From an uncultured Bacteroidota bacterium (GTDB taxonomy: Bacteria; Bacteroidota; Bacteroidia; Bacteroidales; P3): DNA of 64,000 nucleotides. The notes below the pieces were generated by a model. It was not told where the DNA came from and did no database searches. It worked only from the letters and a program-made list of their open reading frames with translations. A program made the position numbers and the translations under genes. Position 1 is the first letter of the stretch; every line of letters starts with the position of its first letter. Shown one piece after another: positions 42,713 to 50,796 of this stretch. The stretch spans positions 1-64,000 of the forward strand of contig CADAQX010000005.1 of NCBI GenBank assembly GCA_902790215.1, written 5' to 3'.

Positions 42713-43750
42713 TTGAAACGGTACTTCGCCATACTCATGCTTTTGTTGGCCGGAGTCACACTCCGGGCACAGCTGGTATCGGATGTCTCTTTCACGCTCC
42801 ACGACGACAGCCTGGCCATCACCTACACCCTTAGCCGCAAGGCCGACATCTGTGTGAGGGTCTCGCTAGCGGGAGGACGCTATACCGAACCCCTCAAAGG
42901 CCTTTCGGGGGCTGTGGGGAAGGATGTCATGCCGGGCGAAGGGCTGCAAATCACTGCCGTGCGCCTGCCTGAAATCCGGGGCGTGGACTCGTCGGAGATC
43001 AGTTTCCTCGTCGAAGAGGACGACGGCGCCCTGCTGGTGTATGTGGACAAACTCTCATTCCGCATGATGCCCGTGGAGGGCGGCACCTTCACCATGGGCT
43101 GCACCCATCCCCGTGGCGAGAAGCACACCTATGCCGACGAGCTGCCTCTCCACAAGGTCACGCTGAACAGCTACCTCGTCGGGCAGCACGAGGTGACCCA
43201 AGCGCTATGGAAAGCCGTCATGGGCGAGAACCCCTCCAAATGGAGCGGCAACGACAGCTTGCCAGTAGAACAGGTGTCGTGGAACGCCGTGCAGATATTC
43301 ATCGCCCGCCTCAGCCAGATCACCGGCTACCGGTTCCGGCTGCCCACCGAGGCCGAATGGGAGTATGCCGCCCGTGGCGGCAACCGGAGCCACAACACCC
43401 CCTATCCCGGAGTGCGCAGCCAGATGTGGGAGACCTGCTGGTATGGCGGCAACAGCAACGGCCACAGCCATCCTGTGGGACGCCTTATGCCCAACGAGCT
43501 GGGGCTTTACGACATGGGCGGCAACGTCATGGAATGGTGCAGCGACTGGATGGCACCCTACACTGCCGCGCCCCAGAGTAGCCCCCAGGGGCCGCGTACC
43601 GGCGAGAACCGCATCCTGCGCGGCGGCTGCTTCAACAGCCCCACATGGGGATGCAGCGTCTTCGAGCGCGGATGGTACCTGCCCGACTACGGTTACAGCT
43701 ACTTCGGCCTCCGTCTGGTGCTCGACAGCGCAGAACAGGAAGTTGATTAA
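42713..43750 (+). CDS. SUMF1 (formylglycine-generating-enzyme-like) secreted protein
   Basis: A 345-aa protein from a TTG start that is the last triplet of the array. Signal peptide (MKRYFAILMLLLAGVTLRAQ) nearly identical at its end to that of the OmpA-family protein. Residues about 115-340 are an FGE-sulfatase domain: 'MMPVEGGTFTMGCTHP', 'DELPLHKVTLNSYLVGQHEVTQALWKAVMGENPSKW', 'YRFRLPTEAEWEYAARGG', 'NELGLYDMGGNVMEWCSDW' and 'RGGCF'. Most bacterial members are not real FGEs but binding or structural domains, so no catalysis is assigned. Confidence 0.9.
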   Translation: MKRYFAILMLLLAGVTLRAQLVSDVSFTLHDDSLAITYTLSRKADICVRVSLAGGRYTEPLKGLSGAVGKDVMPGEGLQITAVRLPEIRGVDSSEISFLVEEDDGALLVYVDKLSFRMMPVEGGTFTMGCTHPRGEKHTYADELPLHKVTLNSYLVGQHEVTQALWKAVMGENPSKWSGNDSLPVEQVSWNAVQIFIARLSQITGYRFRLPTEAEWEYAARGGNRSHNTPYPGVRSQMWETCWYGGNSNGHSHPVGRLMPNELGLYDMGGNVMEWCSDWMAPYTAAPQSSPQGPRTGENRILRGGCFNSPTWGCSVFERGWYLPDYGYSYFGLRLVLDSAEQEVD

Positions 43751-43811
43751 TTGAATTCGTTAATTCGTAAATTCTTTAATTCGTTAGTCAAGCATTCTCA
43801 ATTCTTAACAA
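43749..43811. repeat. word array (GAATTCGTTAATTCGTAAATTC set)
   Basis: Iterated TTAATTCGTAAATTC and TTCGTTAGTCAAGC words between the SUMF1 gene and hpt. It lies where the hpt start codon would be expected. Confidence 0.75.
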
Positions 43812-43838
43812 GTATTAGACAAGACATTCCAGCTCTAC

Positions 43839-44333
43839 ATGCCCGAATCGGAGATACAGAGCGTTGTCAAGCGTGTGGCCGCCGAGATTTCGCGCGACTA
43901 CCAGGGCAAGAAACCCTTGTTCTGCCCCATACTCACAGGCAGCTTCATGTTCGCCGCCGACCTGCTGCGCGAGCTCGACCTCGACAGCAACGTCTCCTTC
44001 GTGCGCTACTCTTCCTACGCCGGCATGGCCACCACTGGGCAGGTTAAGGAACTCCTCGGCTTCCCCAAGGACTGCCGCGGCCGCGACGTCATCATCATCG
44101 AGGACATCATCGACAGCGGTATCTCGATGGAGTTCATGATTGACCAGCTCAAACAGCAGAAACCCTCGAACATAGCCATCTGCGCCTTCCTCTTCAAGCC
44201 CGGCAGCTTCAAGCGCAACTACAAGATAGACTATATCGGCAAGGAAATTCCCGACGACTTCATCGTGGGCTACGGCCTCGACTACGACGGCATGGGACGC
44301 ACCTACCGCGACATATACGTTTACAAAGGATGA
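43839..44333 (+). CDS. hpt: hypoxanthine phosphoribosyltransferase, N-terminus abnormal
   Basis: From ATG 43839 the protein has 164 aa with 'FCPILTGSFMFAADLLREL', the PRPP motif 'VIIIEDIIDSGISM' and 'FIVGYGLDYDGMGRTYRDIYVYKG'. It salvages hypoxanthine and guanine to nucleotides. In-frame codons upstream read VLDKTFQLY and match the family N-terminus, but no ATG, GTG or TTG lies between them and an in-frame TAA 30 bp upstream. The first residues seem to have been lost to the array. Stop overlaps the next start. Confidence 0.92.
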   Translation: MPESEIQSVVKRVAAEISRDYQGKKPLFCPILTGSFMFAADLLRELDLDSNVSFVRYSSYAGMATTGQVKELLGFPKDCRGRDVIIIEDIIDSGISMEFMIDQLKQQKPSNIAICAFLFKPGSFKRNYKIDYIGKEIPDDFIVGYGLDYDGMGRTYRDIYVYKG

Positions 44334-44713
44334 AAAAACGCTTCTTATCATACTGTCTGCTCCTGACGGCAATGGCCGCCATGGTCGGCTGCACCGAGAA
44401 GGCCGAGGTGGTTGTGGACCGGAACGCACTCGTGGGCAAATGGCAGGCCACCGACAACACCTCAGAGTTCTGGCGCTACAACGCCGACGGCACCGGCAAG
44501 ACCTGGGACGAGTCCGACGACGTCCACGAGACCGACACCGTCGGTGTGCTGCACTTCAACTGGACCACCGTCCAGTCCCACATCGAGCTGGACTACTACG
44601 GCGAAATGGGCCAGCATGCCTACGAAAACTACACCGTCACCCGTCAGACATCCGACAGCCTGGTGTGGAAAGACCTCTACGGCGATTACCGAACATTTGT
44701 CAAGATACAATAA
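44330..44713 (+). CDS. lipocalin-like lipoprotein
   Basis: A 127-aa protein with lipobox AMVGC (Cys about 21). The remainder, 'LVGKWQATDNTSEFWRYNADGTGKTWDES...HFNWTTVQSHIELDYYGEMG', is the calycin/lipocalin-like pattern common in Bacteroidales lipoproteins. Overlaps hpt by 4 bp and precedes the AsmA gene with no gap, so hpt, this gene and the AsmA gene form one operon. Confidence 0.85.
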   Translation: MKKRFLSYCLLLTAMAAMVGCTEKAEVVVDRNALVGKWQATDNTSEFWRYNADGTGKTWDESDDVHETDTVGVLHFNWTTVQSHIELDYYGEMGQHAYENYTVTRQTSDSLVWKDLYGDYRTFVKIQ

Positions 44714-47700
44714 ATGAAAAAAGGTTGGAAAATAGCCCTCATCTCCCTCGGCTCTCTGATAGGGACAATAGCCATTGTGGTGGCTGTGGCGTGCTGGCTG
44801 CTCTTTACCCCCGCACGGCTCACATCCATTGTAAATAAACTGTCCGATAAATACCTGCTGTGCGAAAACCACTTCGGCAAGGTAAGCCTCTCCCTCTTCA
44901 AAACCTGGCCCGACGCCGGTCTGGAGGTGGAGGACGTGGTGCTGATTAACCCCTACCGTCTGCCCGAAGGCAACGCACTGGCGGCAAGTGCCGTGCAAAA
45001 CGACACACTGGCTCGGATGAAGTCGCTCACCGTAGGCATTGACCTGAAGAGATTCCTGAAAGACCGGACCATCATTGTGCGGCAGCTTAGGGTGGATGAT
45101 ACCTACGCCAACCTCTATACCGCTCCCGACGGCTGGAGCAACCTCGACATCTTCGCCCCCGGCGAAGAAACACCCCAAGAGGAAGAAAGCACCGGCGAAC
45201 CGATGCAGGTGCAGCTGGAAAAAGTCAGTGTCAACAACCTCTCGGCGCAGTACTGCAACCTGCAGCAGAATATGCTGGCCAGTTTGGGCGGCCTGGATTT
45301 GACCCTCAAGGGCTCCATGCTCGACGGGACGGTGGATGCCGACCTCGATGCCGAAGCCCCCAACCTGATGGTGGATATGCGCGACAGCGTGGGCAACCCC
45401 TCGCTCTGCGCCCGGGTCGCCGACCTAGCGCTGCGGGCCGAGGGCAAAGGCTCCACCGACACACTGCAGGGCTGCCTGAAACTCGTCATGCCCAAAGGAC
45501 AGGTTGTCATGGGCTCCACAGCCTACACCACCGATGCAATGCTTGTCTCGCGCCGTGACCTCCTGACGCTCGACGTGCCTTTTGCCGCCAATCTGGACAA
45601 GATGCGCTTCTCCCTGTCCGATGCATCGCTGCAATTGGTCGATTATGAAATGACAGTGAACGGCGATGTGGCCCTTGCCAATGAGGGGAACCCCATGGCC
45701 ATGGACCTCCGTCTCGCTGCCGACCGCTGGCAGGTGGGTGACCTGATTGCCATGCTCCCGCCGTTCATCACCCAAAGCCTCAAAGGCATGCGTGTCGATG
45801 GCAAAGCGTCGCTGGCAGCCCATGTCTATGGACAGATGGCCGAGGGACGCATGCCCCTGGTCGATGCCGAAGTGGAGTTGGCCAAAGGCTCCTTTGCCGC
45901 ACCCAAGATGCTGCCGGCACCCCTGCGCGACATCGACGCCAAGCTCTCCGCACGGCTCAACCTCTCGTCCGACACCGCTTTCAGCGGCATATCCAAAGTT
46001 GATATTGACCATCTCAATGCCAAACTCAAGCATTCCACGGTAAGTGTCTCCGGCACAGTTGACGACCTGATGGGCGACATGCTGGTCGACGCCCACATCA
46101 AAGGAAATGTGGAAATGCCCGACCTGCAGTGTTTTCTGCCCGACACCATGCCCCTTGACATGCAAGGCACTGCTCGGCTCAACCTTTACGCCAAGAGCCG
46201 CCTCTCGGCATTGACCGGCATGGCTCTCGAAAAAATCAAGGCCACCGGCACCATGCGGCTCAGCAAGCTCGATGTCACCTACGACAGCATCCATGCCAAC
46301 TCCCCGCAACTGGATGTGGCGCTGGCTCTCCCCACCAAACGACAGAGCAGCAAAGTGGCCGAACTGATAGGCGTGCAGGTGAAGGGTGGCAGCCTTTATG
46401 TCAAAATGGACAACCTCAACATGGATGCCCACATCGACAACCCCGATATCAAGGTAGGCCTTCCCAACATCCTGAACGACAAGCAGCCCCTGGCTGCCGC
46501 CTTCAATATTAAGGCCAGCAGGATAAATGCCGAAAAGGACTCGATGATCGTCTATTCCGACACACTCCTGCTAAAAGGCAGCGTGCGCAACGACACCACA
46601 CAGGACAACGTGCTCAAGCAGTGGAACCCCGATGTCGATATCGACCTCCACCGCGGTGTGGTGGCCATGGCCGGCATGTCCGAGGCGGTGCGTATGCCCT
46701 CCTTCAAGTTCAACTACAAACCCGAAGTGTGCCAGATAGAGCAGGCCGACATCCTGTGGGGAGTCTCCGACTACCACCTTTCGGGCAAAGTGTATGGCGT
46801 TGAAGACTGGCTCAGCCACAAAGCCATGCTCCACGGCACACTCGATTTCAGCTCGCAGTATGCCGACATCGACCAGCTCATGGGCATCCTCAGCGGTATG
46901 GGCACCGACGAAGACACCCTGCAGCAGCAGCGCATGGAGGACAACGTGCCCGCCGAGGCCAACCCCTTCATCGTGCCCAAGGATGTCAACGTGCGCCTCA
47001 ACACCAGCATCACCCGTTGTGTGGCCTTCGGCAACGACCTCAACACACTGGGCGGGTCGCTCACAATCAACAACGGTGTGGCGGTGCTCGACCAGATGGG
47101 TTTCACCTGCAAGGCCGCGCGCATGCAGCTCACCGGCGTCTACAAGTCGCCCAGAGTCAACAACCTCTTCACTGGACTCGATTTCCACCTGCTCGACATA
47201 CAGATAGAAGACCTGCTCGACATGATACCCTCCATCGACACCCTCGTGCCGATGCTCAAGGCCTTCAAGGGCAAAGCCAACTTCCATCTGGCGGCAGAGT
47301 GCGCCCTCGACGCCTTCTACCATCCCAAGATGAGCACCCTCCTCGGAGCGGCGGCCATCAGCGGCAAAGACCTTGTGGTGCTCGACAACGAAAGCCTTGC
47401 CTCCATGGCGCGGCTGCTGCAGTTCAAGAACTGGCGCGAGAAAGACAACAACATCGGTGTCGATAGCATCAGTGTCGAGGCGCAAGTGGTTCGCCGCAAC
47501 ATCACCGTCTATCCCTTCTTGCTCAACCTCCACAACTACCAGCTCTGCATCGGAGGCCACCACTCGCTCGACAACAAGTGCAGCTACCATCTCGAACTGC
47601 TCAAATGTCCGCTGCCGGCACGCTTAGCCATCGATGTGACGGGCAACATCTCCAAGCCCAAGATAGAGCTTGGCCAGGTGATGTATTCCGATATGTACAA

Positions 47701-47785
47701 ACCCGAAGAGAAAGACTATCTGAGCGCCTACACCCTGCGGGTGAAGAATCAGGTACGTCAATACCTTGAAGCAAATGTACGGTAA
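44714..47785 (+). CDS. AsmA-family inner-membrane/periplasmic protein
   Basis: A 1023-aa protein: N-terminal membrane anchor (MKKGWKIALISLGSLIGTIAIVVAVACWLLF), then 'TPARLTSIVNKLSDKYLLCENHFGKVSLSLFKTWPDAGLEVEDVVL', the AsmA N-terminal pattern, and a long beta-rich periplasmic region with an AsmA-like C-terminal domain ('AFKGKANFHLAAECALDAFYHPKMSTLLGAAAISGKDLVVLDNE'). AsmA-like proteins are thought to form lipid-carrying bridges between the membranes. Confidence 0.9.
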   Translation: MKKGWKIALISLGSLIGTIAIVVAVACWLLFTPARLTSIVNKLSDKYLLCENHFGKVSLSLFKTWPDAGLEVEDVVLINPYRLPEGNALAASAVQNDTLARMKSLTVGIDLKRFLKDRTIIVRQLRVDDTYANLYTAPDGWSNLDIFAPGEETPQEEESTGEPMQVQLEKVSVNNLSAQYCNLQQNMLASLGGLDLTLKGSMLDGTVDADLDAEAPNLMVDMRDSVGNPSLCARVADLALRAEGKGSTDTLQGCLKLVMPKGQVVMGSTAYTTDAMLVSRRDLLTLDVPFAANLDKMRFSLSDASLQLVDYEMTVNGDVALANEGNPMAMDLRLAADRWQVGDLIAMLPPFITQSLKGMRVDGKASLAAHVYGQMAEGRMPLVDAEVELAKGSFAAPKMLPAPLRDIDAKLSARLNLSSDTAFSGISKVDIDHLNAKLKHSTVSVSGTVDDLMGDMLVDAHIKGNVEMPDLQCFLPDTMPLDMQGTARLNLYAKSRLSALTGMALEKIKATGTMRLSKLDVTYDSIHANSPQLDVALALPTKRQSSKVAELIGVQVKGGSLYVKMDNLNMDAHIDNPDIKVGLPNILNDKQPLAAAFNIKASRINAEKDSMIVYSDTLLLKGSVRNDTTQDNVLKQWNPDVDIDLHRGVVAMAGMSEAVRMPSFKFNYKPEVCQIEQADILWGVSDYHLSGKVYGVEDWLSHKAMLHGTLDFSSQYADIDQLMGILSGMGTDEDTLQQQRMEDNVPAEANPFIVPKDVNVRLNTSITRCVAFGNDLNTLGGSLTINNGVAVLDQMGFTCKAARMQLTGVYKSPRVNNLFTGLDFHLLDIQIEDLLDMIPSIDTLVPMLKAFKGKANFHLAAECALDAFYHPKMSTLLGAAAISGKDLVVLDNESLASMARLLQFKNWREKDNNIGVDSISVEAQVVRRNITVYPFLLNLHNYQLCIGGHHSLDNKCSYHLELLKCPLPARLAIDVTGNISKPKIELGQVMYSDMYKPEEKDYLSAYTLRVKNQVRQYLEANVR

Positions 47786-47798
47786 AGCGAGAGTATAG

Positions 47799-47914
47799 TA
47801 ATTGCTTGAATGCTTGATTGTGTTAATGCTTGAATTATTACTTGAATGCTTGAATGTGTAAATGCTTGAGTGAAAATACTCAAACAATCAAGCAATCAGA
47901 CAGTCAAGCAATCA
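47799..47914. repeat. inverted word array (TTGCTTGAATGCTTGATTG set)
   Basis: ATTGCTTGAATGCTTGATTG words, TACTTGAATGCTTGAATGTG words, then ATACTCAAACAATCAAGC and CAGACAGTCAAGCAATC. Very similar to the array at 28315. Confidence 0.9.
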
Positions 47915-48002
47915 ATAAGACGCTTGCCGTTTCTCAACTTTTTTTGCGTTTTTTCGAGATAGGGTGTAAACGATTGTCGGTCTCTGGAATGTTAAAAGTG
48001 GT

Positions 48003-48653
48003 GTGGCTGTTTGTGAATGCTGGATTTATTTGTATATTTGTATTTGTGGATACTACAGTGATTATGAGCCTGTTTATCGGTTTTCCCCCATATATGAATT
48101 CTATTTTGACAAACCTGTCAGCGTGACCGGTACTTTTTTAGCCACGGCTACCCTTAATTCTGATGGTCTTTTGTTTGGCGACGTAGCCCAATGGGAAAAT
48201 CTACTAAGAGGGTATGAAGCATGGATACAAAAGGAGAAGCAGAAAAAATATGCCCTTTGGTATGGTAATCTCGATGATGAGGATTTCTATTATGATTCGG
48301 CAGGATTGCCGGCACCCGATATTGAACTTCAAGGAATAGTAATGAGAAAAGCACAATGGTTGTTCCCGATATTGGTGCCGGAGGGGACTACGGCAATCCC
48401 GGCGGTGGAGGGTGAGACCTTTGGGGTGCAGTTGTAACCCAACCCTGCCGCAGGGCGGGTGGTGGTGGCTGCGGAGGTGGGTATCCGCAGCGTCGAGGTG
48501 GTGGACATGACGGGACGCACCGTCATCCGGCGTTCCTGTGAGGATACGCCCCTGCGCGTGACATTCACCGTAAAGGACTTGCCCCACGGCATCTACGCCG
48601 TGAAGGTCGATACCCCGCAGGGCATTGCCACCAAAAAACTGGCAGTTGAGTAG
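48003..48653 (+). pseudogene. broken type IX secretion substrate (nonsense mutation before the sorting domain)
   Basis: One reading frame runs from about 48003 to the TAG at 48653, broken by a single TAA at 48435. The first part holds 'EFYFDKPVSVTGTFLATATLN', 'DIELQGIVMRKAQWLFPILVPE' and 'GETFGVQL', typical of Bacteroidales secreted proteins. The second part reads 'PNPAAGRVVVAAEVGIRSVEVVDMTGR' and ends 'GIYAVKVDTPQGIATKKLAVE', a type A sorting domain. The family normally has Tyr before PNPA, so TAA probably arose from TAT or TAC. The 5' end is also missing. Confidence 0.82.
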
Positions 48654-48663
48654 CCCTATGGAA

Positions 48664-48722
48664 TAGAAAGAACTAAGAACAGAGGTGAACAAATCTTAGT
48701 TCTTAACACTTAACTCTTACTT
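48664..48722. repeat. inverted word array (AAAGAACTAAGAACAG set)
   Basis: AAAGAACTAAGAACAGAGG and ATCTTAGTTCTTAACAC arms with an ACTTAACTCTTACTTG end. Confidence 0.85.
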
Positions 48723-48736
48723 GTATCTTTTGGTTT

Positions 48737-48895
48737 AACCCAAATCGGTCGTTAGGGTTTATGCCAGATTAGTATTTGTTTCGAGCAGATTGGCCTCATC
48801 GCTGTCGAAGGCGTAGCGGGCTACGGCGAGACGCATAAAGAGACCTGAAAAAAGCGAGATTGATTGAAAAGTCGGTCTAATGACCGATTTGGGTT
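48737..48895. mobile_element. MITE-like element, copy 2 (159 bp)
   Basis: Ends AACCCAAATCGGTCGTTAGG and TCTAATGACCGATTTGGGTT, one difference each from copy 1. The interior matches copy 1 (GCCAGATTAGTATTTGTT; GCGTAGCGGGCTACGGCGAG) but lacks a block of about 37 bp. Its right end again overlaps the TAA stop of a minus-strand gene. Confidence 0.82.
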
Positions 48896-50403
48896 TAAAG
48901 AAAGTAGTAGGTGAGGTTGAAGGACGACATGGTGTTGAGAGTACGGGGCATGCCGACGGCTTCGAAGAGGGGGTTGAGCTGGTAGAGAAAAGTGCAGCCG
49001 AAATTCCAGTTATAGCCCAATCGGAAACCGAAGCCCCAGGCTATGCCGTATTGGTGGGTACAGCAGGGCGCCAGGTCGGTGGGAAGGGTGTGCGCGTGGG
49101 CAGGCTCTTGGATGTGGTAGAACTGGCTGGCAATCGAATAGCTGTAGTAGCCGCCGAAATTGAGGTATGCCGAGAAGGTGGGTTCGCCGATGTTGATCTG
49201 TAGCATTACGGGCACAGTGAGAGCGTGCTGGCGAAGGCGCAACGTGTTGCTGTATAGGTCGAGGGGGTCGGGGTAGGGTGTGCGTGAGTAGGTGTAGAGT
49301 ATATCGGTGTGGAGAGAGAATTTGTTTTTTAAATTGAACTGCAGTGCGAGACCGGCCTGCCAGCCAAGGAGTTCCTTGCTGTTGAATGCGGCAGTGGGGA
49401 AGCTGAGCCGGGAGTTGTTGAACCCTGCGCTGATGCCTATGTTGATGGGGGTGGTCATGCTTCTGTGCTTGGGTGCCACCTGTCCGGAGGGGATAGGCTC
49501 GTGGCGGTTGGCGGCGCGGAGGGCGAATGCTGCCATGTAGTCGGTGACGAGGCTGAGACCGTCGTAGTCTATCAGGTTGGCATCGTCCTCGGGTTTGTGG
49601 TAGGGTGATTTGAGGCCGGTGGTGACTGCCAGGGTTGATACGCCCCGTTTGGCAAAGGGCTCGGTGTCGGTGGCGGTGAAGATGGAGTTCTCGAATCGTT
49701 TGGAGGTTATCTTGATGGGGATGCCGAGCAGTTCGGGGTCGGTGAGTTGGTTGCTGTGGAGCAGTGTGCCGGTGCCTTCGAGGGTCAGGCTACCGCCTTG
49801 TTTGAGCCAGCCCACCATGTCGATGCTCACCATGAGCTGCACACGGCCGATGAGGTTGTTCTTTTGCATGTATTCTGCCAGGGCGTTCGAGCCGTAGAGC
49901 CCCATTTCCTCGGCGTCGAAGGCGCAGATGATGACACTGCGTTTCAGTTCACCTTGGTGTGCCAGCAGTTGTCGTGCCACCTCGGTGACACAGGCTGTGC
50001 CGGAGGCGTTGTCGTCGGCACCATTGTATATCTTGCCATTTCTCACGCCCAGATGATCGTAGTGCCCGCCGATGACGATGTACTCGTTCTTAAGTTCGGG
50101 GTCATTGCCTTCGATGATGGCAATGAGGTTGTTGTATCCACTTGTGCCGTGGGTTTCAAAAGGCATTCGGTAGTCGTTGTTCCAAAGGGGTTTGAGCCCC
50201 ATTTCGCGCCATTGGCGTGTGATGTAGTTGGCGGCACGGACGGCGTCGGGACTGCCGGCCTGGCGCCCGTTGAGGCTGTCGGCTGCCAGGGTATAGACGT
50301 GTTGCTCCAGCCGCTGGCGCTGTGTGGTGTTTTGTGCCGTGAGGGTTGCGGAGGCCAATAGGCAGATGCCAAGGACTAATGCGGAAATACTGATGTGTCT
50401 CAT
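48895..50403 (-). CDS. M28 zinc aminopeptidase fused to an outer-membrane beta-barrel
   Basis: A 502-aa protein. Signal peptide (1-23), then an M28 peptidase at about 90-300 with all metal ligands visible: 'IGGHYDHLG' (111-119), 'NGADDNASG' (Asp130), 'FDAEEMGLYG' (Glu165/166), 'SIDMVGW', and 'YHKPEDDANLIDYD'. Residues about 318-502 form an OMP_b-brl_2-type barrel: 'INIGISAGFNNSRLSFP', 'LALQFNLKNKFSLHTDILYTY', 'LTVPVMLQINIGEPTFSAYLNFGGYYSY' and an aromatic last residue pattern (TYYFL). This suggests a peptidase anchored in the outer membrane. Confidence 0.9.
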   Translation of the reverse strand: MRHISISALVLGICLLASATLTAQNTTQRQRLEQHVYTLAADSLNGRQAGSPDAVRAANYITRQWREMGLKPLWNNDYRMPFETHGTSGYNNLIAIIEGNDPELKNEYIVIGGHYDHLGVRNGKIYNGADDNASGTACVTEVARQLLAHQGELKRSVIICAFDAEEMGLYGSNALAEYMQKNNLIGRVQLMVSIDMVGWLKQGGSLTLEGTGTLLHSNQLTDPELLGIPIKITSKRFENSIFTATDTEPFAKRGVSTLAVTTGLKSPYHKPEDDANLIDYDGLSLVTDYMAAFALRAANRHEPIPSGQVAPKHRSMTTPINIGISAGFNNSRLSFPTAAFNSKELLGWQAGLALQFNLKNKFSLHTDILYTYSRTPYPDPLDLYSNTLRLRQHALTVPVMLQINIGEPTFSAYLNFGGYYSYSIASQFYHIQEPAHAHTLPTDLAPCCTHQYGIAWGFGFRLGYNWNFGCTFLYQLNPLFEAVGMPRTLNTMSSFNLTYYFL

Positions 50404-50410
50404 AATAATT

Positions 50411-50530
50411 GTTTGAAAAGTTAAGAGTTGAAAGTTGTTTGGGAATTGAAAATTGAAAATTGAAAATTGAAAGTTGCTGCCGCACCACAGGTCAACAAAT
50501 TTTCACTTTTCACTTTTCAATTTAACAATT
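50411..50530. repeat. inverted word array (ATTGAAAATTGAAAG set)
   Basis: GAATTGAAAATTGAAAATTG words, core GTTGCTGCCGCACCACAGG, TCAACAAATTTTCAC, then TTTTCACTTTTCAATTTAAC words. The core and flanks match 9600-9686 almost base for base. Confidence 0.92.
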
Positions 50531-50624
50531 TTCAATTTGTAAAATAACGGCTTTTGCACTGTTTTATTGTGTGTGGCAAAGAAAAACATAGGGTTGGGCA
50601 ATAAAATTGGAGAAGGAACGTTAT

Positions 50625-50765
50625 AAAGTTGAAAATTGAAAAGTGAAAAATGATTGCTTTATTGTCTGATTGCTTGATTGCTAGAGTTATTTGACCGCGC
50701 AAGCCACTCAGGAATTAACACAATCAAGCATTCAAGCAATATTCCACTTTCACCTTTCATTCTAA
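50625..50765. repeat. composite word array (ATTGAAAAGTGAAAAATG; GATTGCTTGATTGC sets)
   Basis: Words AATTGAAAAGTGAAAAATG and CTGATTGCTTGATTGC, loop TTTGACCGCGCAAGCCACTC (the complement of the CGCGGTCAAA module), then ACAATCAAGCATTCAAGC and CACTTTCACCTTTCATTC. The 50531-50624 stretch between the two arrays shows nothing else. Confidence 0.88.
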
Positions 50766-50796
50766 TTGATTTAACTAATTAATACAGTAGTTTGTT

